DNA of 64,000 bases from Chryseobacterium oryzae (GTDB taxonomy: Bacteria > Bacteroidota > Bacteroidia > Flavobacteriales > Weeksellaceae). Each line of letters starts with the position of its first letter. Positions within the stretch are counted from its first letter, which is position 1. Under the pieces are notes generated by a model. It was not told the DNA's origin, searched no databases, and worked only from the letters and a program-made list of their open reading frames with translations. The stretch is from contig NZ_CP094529.1 of the NCBI RefSeq assembly GCF_022811665.1, positions 744,001 to 808,000 of the forward strand. The letters run 5' to 3'. The position numbers and the translations under genes were made by a program. Below, piece by piece: positions 53,245-61,535 of the stretch.

Positions 53245-54072
53245 TTAAGCCAATTTCTTGCCACACTGTTTGCAGTAGCGTGCATCGTCATCAATATCTT
53301 CATTCCCGCAACGTTCGCAGACTTTTTCTAAGTTTTGTCTTTTGCTTCTCATTTCTGCGGTCACAATTCCTGTGGGAACTGCAATGATAGAATAACCCGC
53401 AAGCATGAGAATAACAGCAAAAAATTTTCCCATGGGTGTTATAGGAGAAACATCACCATAACCTACTGTTGTTACCGTTACTACTGCCCAGTATATAGAT
53501 TGCGGTATGGTTTCAAACCCGGATCTTCCTCCTTCCACCATAAACATGAGTGAACCTACAATTACAGAGAAAATGATGAGAAATAAAAGAAAAATATAAA
53601 TTTTTCTTGAACTGTTTTTAAGGGCTCTTACGATGAGGTATCCGTCATCCATAAAATCCAAAAGATTGAAAATTCTGAATACTCTAAGCATTCTCAACAT
53701 TCTGAAAATTAAAAAATACTTCGTTATCGGAAAGAAAAAACTAAGATAAAAAGGTACTAATGCAAGAAAATCTATAATACCAAAAAAGCTGAAAATATAA
53801 TTTTTTTTATTTTTTATAACTGCAATTCTCAGAAAATATTCTGCACTGAAGAAAATAGAAATTATCCATTCTGTAATAACAAAGTAATTGTGAAATTTTT
53901 TGTCGAACTTCGGGATACTTTCCATCATAATGATGGCTGTACTTAATAGGATAAGAACAAGAAGAACAACATCAAAAAGTTTTCCCAGCCGGGTATCCGA
54001 ACGGTAAATCACCCGATACAAAAACCTTTTCCAAAGTTTATCTTCGGGAATTAGATTGTGTTCTCTTTCCAT
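53245..54072 (-). CDS. Voltage-gated potassium channel with C-terminal zinc ribbon
   Basis: About 275 residues, six membrane helices. S4 carries arginines every third residue (FRMLRMLRVFRIF), a voltage sensor; the pore loop has the K+ filter TVGYGD in VTVTTVGYGDVSP. The C-terminus has a CxxC...CxxC zinc ribbon (CERCGNEDIDDDARYCKQCG), unusual for a small Kv channel. Start chosen at ATG 54072 (MEREHNLIPED), since the upstream 37 codons are not conserved-looking. It is divergent from the Nif3 gene and the mini-membrane protein lies downstream. Confidence 0.9.
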   Translation of the reverse strand: MEREHNLIPEDKLWKRFLYRVIYRSDTRLGKLFDVVLLVLILLSTAIIMMESIPKFDKKFHNYFVITEWIISIFFSAEYFLRIAVIKNKKNYIFSFFGIIDFLALVPFYLSFFFPITKYFLIFRMLRMLRVFRIFNLLDFMDDGYLIVRALKNSSRKIYIFLLFLIIFSVIVGSLMFMVEGGRSGFETIPQSIYWAVVTVTTVGYGDVSPITPMGKFFAVILMLAGYSIIAVPTGIVTAEMRSKRQNLEKVCERCGNEDIDDDARYCKQCGKKLA

Positions 54073-54129
54073 GAGTGTTTTTTGTTTAACTAAATTATAA
54101 CTAATTTCGTGACAAACATACAGAATAAA

Positions 54130-55227
54130 ATGACAATAAAAGAGGTAATTTCTATCATAGAATCGCAGATTGCTATTCCACAAGCGGAAGATTTTGATAA
54201 TGTAGGACTTTTATGCGGACTTCCCAACCGCAACGTAAGCCGAATTTTGGTTTGTCATGATGCATTAGAAAAAGTAATTGACGAGGCTATAGATAAAAAC
54301 TGTAATCTTGTTGTTTGCTTTCATCCCATTATATTTTCTGGTTTAAAATCTATTACAGGAAAAAATTATGTTGAAAAAGCAGTTTTAAAAGCTATTGAAA
54401 ATAAAATTGCTATTTATGCGATTCATACTGCTTTAGATAATGATTTTTTTGGAGTAAATGCAAGAATTTGCAATCAGTTGGGCTTGAGAAATTTAAAGAT
54501 TCTTCAGCCTAAAAAAAATAATTTAAAACAGCTTACTGTTTTTGTTCCTAATAACTATTCTGAAAATGTAAAAGAAGCACTTTTTGCGGCAGGAGCAGGG
54601 AATATAGGGTTTTATGATGAATGCAGTTTTACCATCGAAGGAAAAGGAACTTTCAGACCGATGGAAGGTTCTACACCTTTTTCTGGGCAACTCAACAATA
54701 GGGAAGATGCAGAAGAAAAGATGATTTCGGTAATTTTTGAGTCCTATAAACAAAACCAAATCGTTTCAGCGATGAAAAAAGCTCATCCTTATGAGGAAGT
54801 GGCACATCAGATTTATAGTTTAGATAACCAAAATCAGTATTCGGGTTTAGGAATGTATGGTGAGTTTGAAAATGAAATGGAAGAGAAGGATTTCTTGAGG
54901 TTTATAAAAGATAAGTTTAAAGTTGATATCATTAAACATTCAGATTTTACTGGAAAAAAAATTAAAAAAGTAGGGGTTTTGGGTGGTTCTGGAGCAAGTG
55001 CTATAAAATCTGCTTTGGGCAATAACTGTGACGCTTTCATCACCGGAGATCTTAAATATCACGATTATTTTCAGGCAGAATCTAAGATGTTAATTTGCGA
55101 TGTAGGACATTATGAATCTGAACAGTGGGTTGCAGAACAAATATTTGAAATTTTATCACAAAAAATTAGTACATTTGCAATCTTAAAATCTAGTGAAAAA
55201 ACAAACCCAGTAAATTATTTCCTTTAG
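54130..55227 (+). CDS. Nif3-like dinuclear metal-centre hydrolase-fold protein
   Basis: About 365 residues. Metal-ligand motifs visible: CFHPIIFSGLKSIT, IYAIHTALDN, and near the end DAFITGDLKYHDYFQAE and VGHYESEQ. An inserted middle domain (about 120-240, TVFVPNNYSENVKEALFAAG) is of the CutA-like PII fold typical of long Nif3 proteins. Start chosen at ATG 54130 rather than in-frame GTG 54109. The next gene begins 2 bp after the stop. The family is widespread, with an uncertain function (some GTP cyclohydrolase or guanosine-linked activity has been proposed). Confidence 0.9.
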   Translation: MTIKEVISIIESQIAIPQAEDFDNVGLLCGLPNRNVSRILVCHDALEKVIDEAIDKNCNLVVCFHPIIFSGLKSITGKNYVEKAVLKAIENKIAIYAIHTALDNDFFGVNARICNQLGLRNLKILQPKKNNLKQLTVFVPNNYSENVKEALFAAGAGNIGFYDECSFTIEGKGTFRPMEGSTPFSGQLNNREDAEEKMISVIFESYKQNQIVSAMKKAHPYEEVAHQIYSLDNQNQYSGLGMYGEFENEMEEKDFLRFIKDKFKVDIIKHSDFTGKKIKKVGVLGGSGASAIKSALGNNCDAFITGDLKYHDYFQAESKMLICDVGHYESEQWVAEQIFEILSQKISTFAILKSSEKTNPVNYFL

Positions 55228-55229
55228 AT

Positions 55230-56006
55230 ATGGCAAAAACCACCGAAATTTCAGTCGAAGAAAAATTAAGAGCTTTGTATGATCTTCAAATCATCGATTC
55301 AAGATTGGATGAAATCCGTAACACAAGAGGAGAATTGCCGATCGAAGTGGAAGATCTTGAAATTGAGATTGAAGGTCTTGAAACAAGAGCAGAGAAATTT
55401 CATGCAGAGATCAAAGATCAGAACGATCAGATCAATACAAAAAACGAAGTTATCAGCCACGCAAAAAATCTTATTGATAAATACAAATCTCAACAGGATA
55501 ATGTAAGAAACAATAAAGAATTTGAAGCTTTAGGTAAAGAAATAGAATATCAGGAACTCGAAATTCAGCTTTCTGAAAAGAGAATTAAAGAATTTGGTGC
55601 AAAAATTGGGCACAAAGAAGAGACTTTAGCAGAACTGAATAATAAAATCAGCGATCTTAAAAACCATCTTAAATTCAAAAAAGAAGAATTGGAAGGTTTA
55701 ATTTCTGAAACTCAGAAAGAAGAAGAATACCTAATCGAAAAATCTAAAGAATTTGCGTCTAAAATCGACGAAAGATTATTAGCTTCTTACAACAGAATCA
55801 GAAGTAACTCTTCTACAGGTTTAGCGGTTGTAGGATTAGAAAGAGGTGCTCCAAAAGGATCATTCTTCACTATTCCGCCTCAAAAACAGATGGAAATCGC
55901 TCAGAGAAAGAAAATTATCATCGACGAGCATTCAGGAAAAATCTTAGTAGATGATGAGTTGGTAATGGAAGAAACAGAAAAAATGAATTCTGTTATTAAA
56001 TTCTAA
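55230..56006 (+). CDS. Coiled-coil protein with degenerate zinc-ribbon end
   Basis: A 258-residue protein with a long coiled coil (about 20-185, Glu/Lys/Leu/Ile heptads). The C-terminus (RGAPKGSFFTIPPQKQMEIAQRKKIIIDEHSGKIL shortened here) corresponds to the C4 zinc ribbon found in relatives (CGGC...CPxCGR), but all four cysteines are missing; this loss seems usual in flavobacteria. It is tightly coupled to the Nif3 gene (2-bp gap), a pairing conserved in many bacteria. Possibly an RNA- or ribosome-linked protein; unproven. Confidence 0.85.
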   Translation: MAKTTEISVEEKLRALYDLQIIDSRLDEIRNTRGELPIEVEDLEIEIEGLETRAEKFHAEIKDQNDQINTKNEVISHAKNLIDKYKSQQDNVRNNKEFEALGKEIEYQELEIQLSEKRIKEFGAKIGHKEETLAELNNKISDLKNHLKFKKEELEGLISETQKEEEYLIEKSKEFASKIDERLLASYNRIRSNSSTGLAVVGLERGAPKGSFFTIPPQKQMEIAQRKKIIIDEHSGKILVDDELVMEETEKMNSVIKF

Positions 56007-56023
56007 TTAGATATTCTAAAAAG

Positions 56024-56060
56024 ACAAGACCGGAAATTTATTTTTCGGTCTTTTTTATTT
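56024..56060 (+). terminator. Terminator of the Nif3 operon
   Basis: AAGACCG / CGGTCTT arms followed by TTTTTT. Confidence 0.75.
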
Positions 56061-56096
56061 TTATGGTTTACTTCTTTAATAAGGTATAATCAAATA

Positions 56097-56130
56097 AAAG
56101 CCGATTCAAATATTTTGAATCGGCTTTATT
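56097..56130 (-). terminator. Terminator of the acyl-CoA ligase gene
   Basis: AAAGCCGATTCAA / TTGAATCGGCTTT arms with a 5-nt loop, 28 bp after the stop at 56155 on the minus strand. Confidence 0.75.
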
Positions 56131-56154
56131 AGTTAGGCTTGTTGAAAGAAATTT

Positions 56155-57933
56155 TTATTCTTTATGGTCATACATTTTATTGTAAAGATCGATGAATTTT
56201 TCTTTAATTGCTTTTCGTTTAAGTTTAAGCGTAGGCGTAATAAGTCCACTTTCTATGCTCCAAACTTCTGGTGTTAATTCAATTTTTTTAATTTTTTCCC
56301 AATTACCCAGATGTTCGTTAATTTTATCTACTTCTTTTTCAATTCTGGCTTTCAGTTCCGGGCTTTTTGCGATTTCTTTAGGTGTGGTTCCCAAATTTAA
56401 ATTATTTCTGGCTGCCCAGTTTTTAGCAAATTCAAAGTCAGGCTGAATGAGTGCTGTCGGCATTTTTTCACCATCGCCAACTACCATAATCTGCTCAATA
56501 AACTTAGAACCTTTGGCTAAATTTTCTATGGTTTGAGGAGCAATGTATTTTCCGCCAGAAGTTTTAAACATTTCCTTTTTTCGGTCTGTTATCTGGAGGA
56601 AACCTTCGCTGTCTATATGTCCGATGTCTCCCGTTTTAAAGAATCCGTCGCTGGTAAATGCCTCTTTGGTCATTTCTTCATTTTTAAAATATCCTTTAAA
56701 AACGGAAGGTCCTTTTACGGTAATTTCGCCGTCTTCCTGAATTTTCACCGTTAAATTATCCAAAGGATGTCCTACGGTTCCTACTTTCATCTGTTGAAAA
56801 GAGTTTACAGATATTACAGGAGAAGTTTCAGTTAACCCATATCCTTCCAAAATAGGAATTCCTGCATTTTGAAACATTAAATTGAGTCTTGTAGACAGAG
56901 CTGCAGATCCCGAAACTAAGGTAATGATTTCGCCACCTAATCCTTCTCTCCATTTTTTAAAAACCAATTTGTCTGCAATAATTTCAGCCAATCCCGATGG
57001 TTTTGAAATTTCTTTCTTTTTCTGAATTAAATTTAAAGCCCAGAAGAATATTTTCTCTTTTAATCCTCCTGCACTAGAACCGGTATTGTAAATTTTATCA
57101 TAAACCTTTTCTATTAATCTGGGTACAACACTCATGTAATGGGGTTTAACCTCTTTTACATTTTCACCCATTTTTTCGATGCTTTCGGCGAAATACACAG
57201 AAAAACCATGATACTGAAACAGATAGAACAACAAACGTTCAAAAATATGGCAAATGGGTAAAAAACTCAGAACTCTGGTATCTTTATAATCGAGATTTTT
57301 CTTTTTTGGGATTCTGGGCAGACATGCTAAAAGATTAGAAACAATATTTTCATGGCTCAACATTACTCCTTTGGGTCTGCCGGTAGTTCCGGAAGTGTAA
57401 ATAATGGTTGCAATCTGGTCTGGATTAATAGCTTTAGACAAATCTTCTACTTCAATTTGAGTAGAATCATCTTCCCCCAAATCCAAAATTTCTTTCCAAT
57501 TAGCAGCTCCGTTAATATTATCGAACGTAAATATTCCTTGTAAACTCGGTACCTGATGCTTAATTTTCATCACTTTGTCGAGTAATTCTTTGTCCGAAAC
57601 AAAACAGTATTTTACTTCTGCATTGCTGAAGATAAATTCGTAATCCTCCGATGAAATGCTTGGGTAAACAGGTACGGATACAACACCAATTTGCGAAAGC
57701 CCCAAATCCATTATTGCCCATTCTGTGCGAGAATTTGTAGTAATAAGAGCAATTTTATCTCCCGGTTTTATACCCAGTTTTAAAAGCCCTCTGGAAATCT
57801 TATTCCCCTGATTGATAAATTCCAGCGTAGAAGTTTTTTTCCACTCGCCCTGATATTTTGTTACAAACATATCATTTTTAGGCAGGTTTTGCAGAGCATA
57901 ATAGGGTATATCGAATAATCTTTTTATAGACAT
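56155..57933 (-). CDS. Long-chain fatty acid-CoA ligase (AMP-forming)
   Basis: A 592-residue acyl-adenylate enzyme that activates fatty acids with ATP and CoA. Motifs present: TIIYTSGTTGRPKGV (about 175-189), YGLTETSPVIS, and TGDIGHIDSEGFLQITDRKKE with the hinge. The length and the LxPICHIFER segment fit FadD15-like long-chain ligases. It faces the acyl-CoA dehydrogenase gene across a divergent 227-bp region, so the two probably serve fatty-acid breakdown together. Confidence 0.93.
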   Translation of the reverse strand: MSIKRLFDIPYYALQNLPKNDMFVTKYQGEWKKTSTLEFINQGNKISRGLLKLGIKPGDKIALITTNSRTEWAIMDLGLSQIGVVSVPVYPSISSEDYEFIFSNAEVKYCFVSDKELLDKVMKIKHQVPSLQGIFTFDNINGAANWKEILDLGEDDSTQIEVEDLSKAINPDQIATIIYTSGTTGRPKGVMLSHENIVSNLLACLPRIPKKKNLDYKDTRVLSFLPICHIFERLLFYLFQYHGFSVYFAESIEKMGENVKEVKPHYMSVVPRLIEKVYDKIYNTGSSAGGLKEKIFFWALNLIQKKKEISKPSGLAEIIADKLVFKKWREGLGGEIITLVSGSAALSTRLNLMFQNAGIPILEGYGLTETSPVISVNSFQQMKVGTVGHPLDNLTVKIQEDGEITVKGPSVFKGYFKNEEMTKEAFTSDGFFKTGDIGHIDSEGFLQITDRKKEMFKTSGGKYIAPQTIENLAKGSKFIEQIMVVGDGEKMPTALIQPDFEFAKNWAARNNLNLGTTPKEIAKSPELKARIEKEVDKINEHLGNWEKIKKIELTPEVWSIESGLITPTLKLKRKAIKEKFIDLYNKMYDHKE

Positions 57934-58144
57934 AATGGTATTATATAGTTAGAAATTTAAATATAAGCATTTTTTTTAATAATGAAATTTTATCTAATGA
58001 TTTGATAAATTAATAAAATGTATGCCATAATATCTTGTTAGATTTAATTTTAATCTAATTTTAATGAATATAATTTAATTGAGGCAATTTTAAAGTAACG
58101 ATTCTTTTTTAGATTAGGTCAAAAAGTGTAAATTAGCAACTATA

Positions 58145-58152
58145 TAATTTTG
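58145..58152 (+). promoter_or_regulatory. -7 box TAATTTTG upstream of the acyl-CoA dehydrogenase
   Basis: TAATTTTG ends eight bases before the ATG at 58161, giving a very short leader. Confidence 0.45.
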
Positions 58153-58160
58153 AATTTTTT

Positions 58161-59300
58161 ATGAACTTTAATTTATCTGAAGAACAGCTGATGATTCAGC
58201 AGGCAGCAAGAGATTTTGCACAGAACGAACTATTACCTGGCGTTATAGAAAGAGACCGCGACCAGAAGTTTCCCGCCGAACAAGTGAAGAAAATGGGAGA
58301 AATGGGTCTTTTGGGAATGATGGTAGATCCTAAATACGGTGGTGCAGGGATGGATAGCGTTTCTTATGTTTTGGCGATGGAGGAAATTGCCAAAATAGAT
58401 GCTTCTGCTGCAGTAGTAATGTCTGTAAATAACTCTTTAGTATGTGCCGGTCTGGAGAAGTTTGCTTCCGAAGAGCAGAAAGTAAAATATCTTACTCCTC
58501 TTGCTAGTGGTGAGGTAATTGGTGCATTTGCATTGTCTGAGCCTGAAGCAGGTTCGGATGCTACTTCACAGAAAACAACTGCAGAAGACAAAGGAGATTA
58601 TTATCTTTTAAACGGAATTAAAAACTGGATTACCAATGGAGGTACAGCTTCTTACTACATCGTAATTGCACAGACTGATCCAGAAAAAAAACATAAAGGA
58701 ATTAATGCTTTTATTGTTGAAAGAAATTGGGAAGGTTTCGAAGTTGGGACTAAAGAAGATAAACTGGGGATTAGAGGAAGTGATACTCACTCTTTAATTT
58801 TCAATAATGTTAAAGTTCCGAAAGAAAACAGAATCGGAGAAGACGGTTTTGGTTTTAATTTTGCAATGGCTGTATTGAATGGCGGTAGAATTGGTATTGC
58901 TTCACAAGCTTTAGGAATTGCTTCTGGAGCCTATGAATTGGCTCTTAAATATGCAAAAACAAGAAAAGCCTTCAAAACTGAAATTATCAATCATCAGGCT
59001 ATCGCTTTCAAATTAGCGGATATGGCAACACAAATTACGGCAGCAAGAATGCTTTGCTTTAAAGCTGCTTGTGAGAAAGATGAAGGAAAAGACATCTCAG
59101 AAAGTGGTGCTATGGCAAAATTGTATGCTTCTCAGGTGGCGATGGATACTACGATTGAAGCGGTTCAGATCCACGGTGGTTACGGATATGTAAAAGAATA
59201 TCACGTAGAAAGATTAATGAGAGATGCAAAAATCACTCAGATATATGAAGGAACTTCAGAGATTCAGAAAATTGTAATTTCTAGAAGCATTTCAAAATAA
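58161..59300 (+). CDS. Acyl-CoA dehydrogenase
   Basis: A 379-residue FAD enzyme performing the first step of beta-oxidation. FAD/substrate motifs FALSEPEAGSDATS, NGIKNWITNGG and the C-terminal QIHGGYGYVKEYHVERLMRD are present; the catalytic glutamate is in QIYEGTSEIQK (short-chain-type position). Features fit butyryl/short-chain acyl-CoA dehydrogenase. Divergent partner of the acyl-CoA ligase; a small membrane-linked protein follows by 27 bp. Confidence 0.95.
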   Translation: MNFNLSEEQLMIQQAARDFAQNELLPGVIERDRDQKFPAEQVKKMGEMGLLGMMVDPKYGGAGMDSVSYVLAMEEIAKIDASAAVVMSVNNSLVCAGLEKFASEEQKVKYLTPLASGEVIGAFALSEPEAGSDATSQKTTAEDKGDYYLLNGIKNWITNGGTASYYIVIAQTDPEKKHKGINAFIVERNWEGFEVGTKEDKLGIRGSDTHSLIFNNVKVPKENRIGEDGFGFNFAMAVLNGGRIGIASQALGIASGAYELALKYAKTRKAFKTEIINHQAIAFKLADMATQITAARMLCFKAACEKDEGKDISESGAMAKLYASQVAMDTTIEAVQIHGGYGYVKEYHVERLMRDAKITQIYEGTSEIQKIVISRSISK

Positions 59301-59327
59301 TTTTAATAAATTCAAAAAAACACTACT

Positions 59328-59693
59328 ATGAAAAAGCCTTTGTGGATTACAGCCGGAGTCGTTTTACTTCTTTTAGGAGTCTTCTTTTGGTATAAATATT
59401 TATTTGTTTTTGGAGAAGGCGTAAAATCGGGTTACTTAAATTATGCAATCAAAAAAGGATATGTGTTTAAAACTTACGAAGGCAAATTAATTCAAGAAGG
59501 TTTTGGAAAAGGGAAAACGGGAACCATAACCAGTTATGAGTTTGAATTTTCTGTATCAGATCCTGAAGTATTCAAACAGCTTGAGTTGAATAGCGGGAAA
59601 ATTTTTGACCTTCATTATAAAGAATACAACGGAGCTCTGCCTTGGAGAGGAAACACAAAGTATGTAGTAGACAAAGTAGTGAATATGAAATAA
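59328..59693 (+). CDS. Membrane-anchored protein of unknown function (121 aa)
   Basis: A 121-residue protein with one N-terminal helix (about 6-27) and a beta-rich periplasmic part (YVFKTYEGKLIQEGFGKGKT and so on), where the conserved-looking YEGKLIQEG and LHYKEYNGALPWRGNTKY occur. I recall similar small proteins in flavobacteria of unknown role. It is probably co-transcribed with the acyl-CoA dehydrogenase. Confidence 0.68.
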   Translation: MKKPLWITAGVVLLLLGVFFWYKYLFVFGEGVKSGYLNYAIKKGYVFKTYEGKLIQEGFGKGKTGTITSYEFEFSVSDPEVFKQLELNSGKIFDLHYKEYNGALPWRGNTKYVVDKVVNMK

Positions 59694-59697
59694 ACAG

Positions 59698-59728
59698 TGA
59701 AGGCTCTCAATTGAGAGCCTTTTACTTT
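59698..59728. terminator. Palindromic terminator after 59693
   Basis: AAGGCTCTCAA / TTGAGAGCCTT perfect arms, then TTTACTTT. It may serve both directions. Confidence 0.75.
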
Positions 59729-59828
59729 ACCAACCAAATATTTAATTAAATATTATGAAACAAAAGTAATGAGTTTTCTAGTAAATTCATAATTCTTAAT
59801 ATTAAAATCTTATTAAAATAATTGGTAT

Positions 59829-60749
59829 TTAACTATTGTTATCGGATTTATTATTTAAGCTTCTTTTGTAAAAATAATACCCCAATCCTCCCAAAACAAA
59901 TAGCGGCCATAAAGGAAGAATGAAAAGAAATATGGAAGTAATAACATTCCATCCAGAAGAAACGGCAGCCAAAGATTTATTGCCAAAACTTTTCTCTTCT
60001 GCTGCTTTGTTTTTGTTGTCTGAATAACCATAAAGAGTTATTTCCACATCACATAGCGTATTATTAAGGTAATCTTTACCGTGTACTTCTATGTTTTTAT
60101 TTTGAACTATTCCTAAATGATCGCTCAAATCATCTACGAAATAATCGAATTGCTGTATTGGGACTTTAGCTTTAATATATGCGATTTGCTTATCATTATT
60201 ATTAGATGAAGTATTTTCGCTTTTTAAAAAGCCATCATATCTACTCAAAAGCTGTTTAACGATATTTTTTGATGACTCTGTATTCTCTACATTGATTTCG
60301 ATTTCTACATTTTTCGTAAGTTTATCCAAAGAAGGTTCTTTTGGCTTAGGAGCATTCTTGTAAATAACTTTAGTTTCTTTAATGATTTTCGGAGCAGAAT
60401 TTTTAACAGCAATTTTTTCATTTGATTGATTTGATGAATCTTTTGCAGACGTTTTAGATTCCAATTTTAAAGATGAAATTTTCTTCGAAAGAGAATCTAT
60501 ACTTTTGGAAGTTTCTTCTATGGTTTCCATTGCCTTGCTCTTTGTTTTGTCGAAGTCTTTTATTTTGATGCTTGCGGAATCGTAAACTGATTTAACCTCG
60601 TTTTTAGAATCATTCAGTTTTTCAGTAATATCAGCCATTGTACTGTCTGTTTTTCCGGAAATACTGTCAATGGATGAATTTGCAGCTTCTCCTTTTTTAC
60701 ACATTGTAAACATGCTGCATACAGTTAGGGTTAAAATGATTTTTTTCAT
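59829..60749 (-). CDS. DUF4349 lipoprotein
   Basis: A 306-residue lipoprotein with lipobox FTMC (C17), a long coiled-coil part (about 25-120), a DUF4349 domain (about 135-250, NVEIEINVENTESSKNIVKQL and the IQQFDYFVDDLSDHLG helix), and a C-terminal membrane helix (about 270-292) followed by KRSLNNKSD. The N-terminal lipid plus C-terminal helix could bridge or anchor the protein on two sides. Family function is unknown. Monocistronic. Confidence 0.78.
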   Translation of the reverse strand: MKKIILTLTVCSMFTMCKKGEAANSSIDSISGKTDSTMADITEKLNDSKNEVKSVYDSASIKIKDFDKTKSKAMETIEETSKSIDSLSKKISSLKLESKTSAKDSSNQSNEKIAVKNSAPKIIKETKVIYKNAPKPKEPSLDKLTKNVEIEINVENTESSKNIVKQLLSRYDGFLKSENTSSNNNDKQIAYIKAKVPIQQFDYFVDDLSDHLGIVQNKNIEVHGKDYLNNTLCDVEITLYGYSDNKNKAAEEKSFGNKSLAAVSSGWNVITSIFLFILPLWPLFVLGGLGYYFYKRSLNNKSDNNS

Positions 60750-61000
60750 AATGGATTTATTTATTGTTTTTTAAATTTTATAAAAGGTTAAGGATTAAAC
60801 AATTTTGAAGTGTTTCTTAACTGAATGTAAATCTAGAAAGAACTTCACAGGATGTTTTGTAAATAAAATGTATGATTTAAGTAAATATTTATGTTGTTGG
60901 TAATGAGTGTTTTGTAAAATTTATTTATGTGTTTTACAAGAAAAAATGTTAATTATATCTGATATTTAAAAAAAACTTTCTTTGTAAATGCAATAATAAT

Positions 61001-61008
61001 TACCTTTG
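61001..61008 (+). promoter_or_regulatory. -7 box TACCTTTG upstream of the lipoprotein gene
   Basis: TACCTTTG matches TAnnTTTG and ends 18 bp before ATG 61027. The in-frame TTG at 61006 lies inside it, so it is not the start codon. Confidence 0.55.
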
Positions 61009-61026
61009 CTTTTTGAGACTTTCATA

Positions 61027-61518
61027 ATGAAAAACTCTTTTTTGTTAACATTATCACTTTCTGTGTTTGTTGCTGTTGTAAGCTGCAGCAATTCTGTTGC
61101 GTATAAAAGTGAATTAAAGCCTAATTCTGAAGTGAATCAGCAGTCGGATAAAATAGAATTTTCAGAAGTCAAAAGATTTAATAGAAATGTAGTCATTCCG
61201 GAAACTTCTGTCATAACTACATTTAAGCAAACTATAGAGCTTTACAGGAAGTTAGCAGACAAAGCTTTCGGAAGGTCAGAGCCTATTCCAACATTGGGAG
61301 ATAGCGAATATTTTCTTGTGTTAAAGCCAAAGCTGAAAAAGATTGCTTACGGAGATATTGAGGTAGAAAAAATTGAGAATAAAAATTCTAGTCTTACAGT
61401 AAGCTATAAAGAAGTAGAAAGCACTGAATATGGAACGGAAAAGCTTACCAATCCAATATTAATTATAAAAATAAAAGGGAAAGTTCCTGATTATATAAAA
61501 CTAAAATCTATCAATTGA
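61027..61518 (+). CDS. Small lipoprotein upstream of M12B-type protease
   Basis: A 163-residue lipoprotein with lipobox VVSC (C20), then a beta-rich soluble domain (VAYKSELKPNSEVNQQSDK onward). The start is ATG 61027 (MKNSFLLTLSLSVF). It is 17 bp before the protease gene and so is the first gene of a two-gene operon. No family recognised; a chaperone, inhibitor or anchor of the secreted protease is possible but not shown. Confidence 0.68.
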   Translation: MKNSFLLTLSLSVFVAVVSCSNSVAYKSELKPNSEVNQQSDKIEFSEVKRFNRNVVIPETSVITTFKQTIELYRKLADKAFGRSEPIPTLGDSEYFLVLKPKLKKIAYGDIEVEKIENKNSSLTVSYKEVESTEYGTEKLTNPILIIKIKGKVPDYIKLKSIN

Positions 61519-61535
61519 AATTAAAGAAAAATTAT

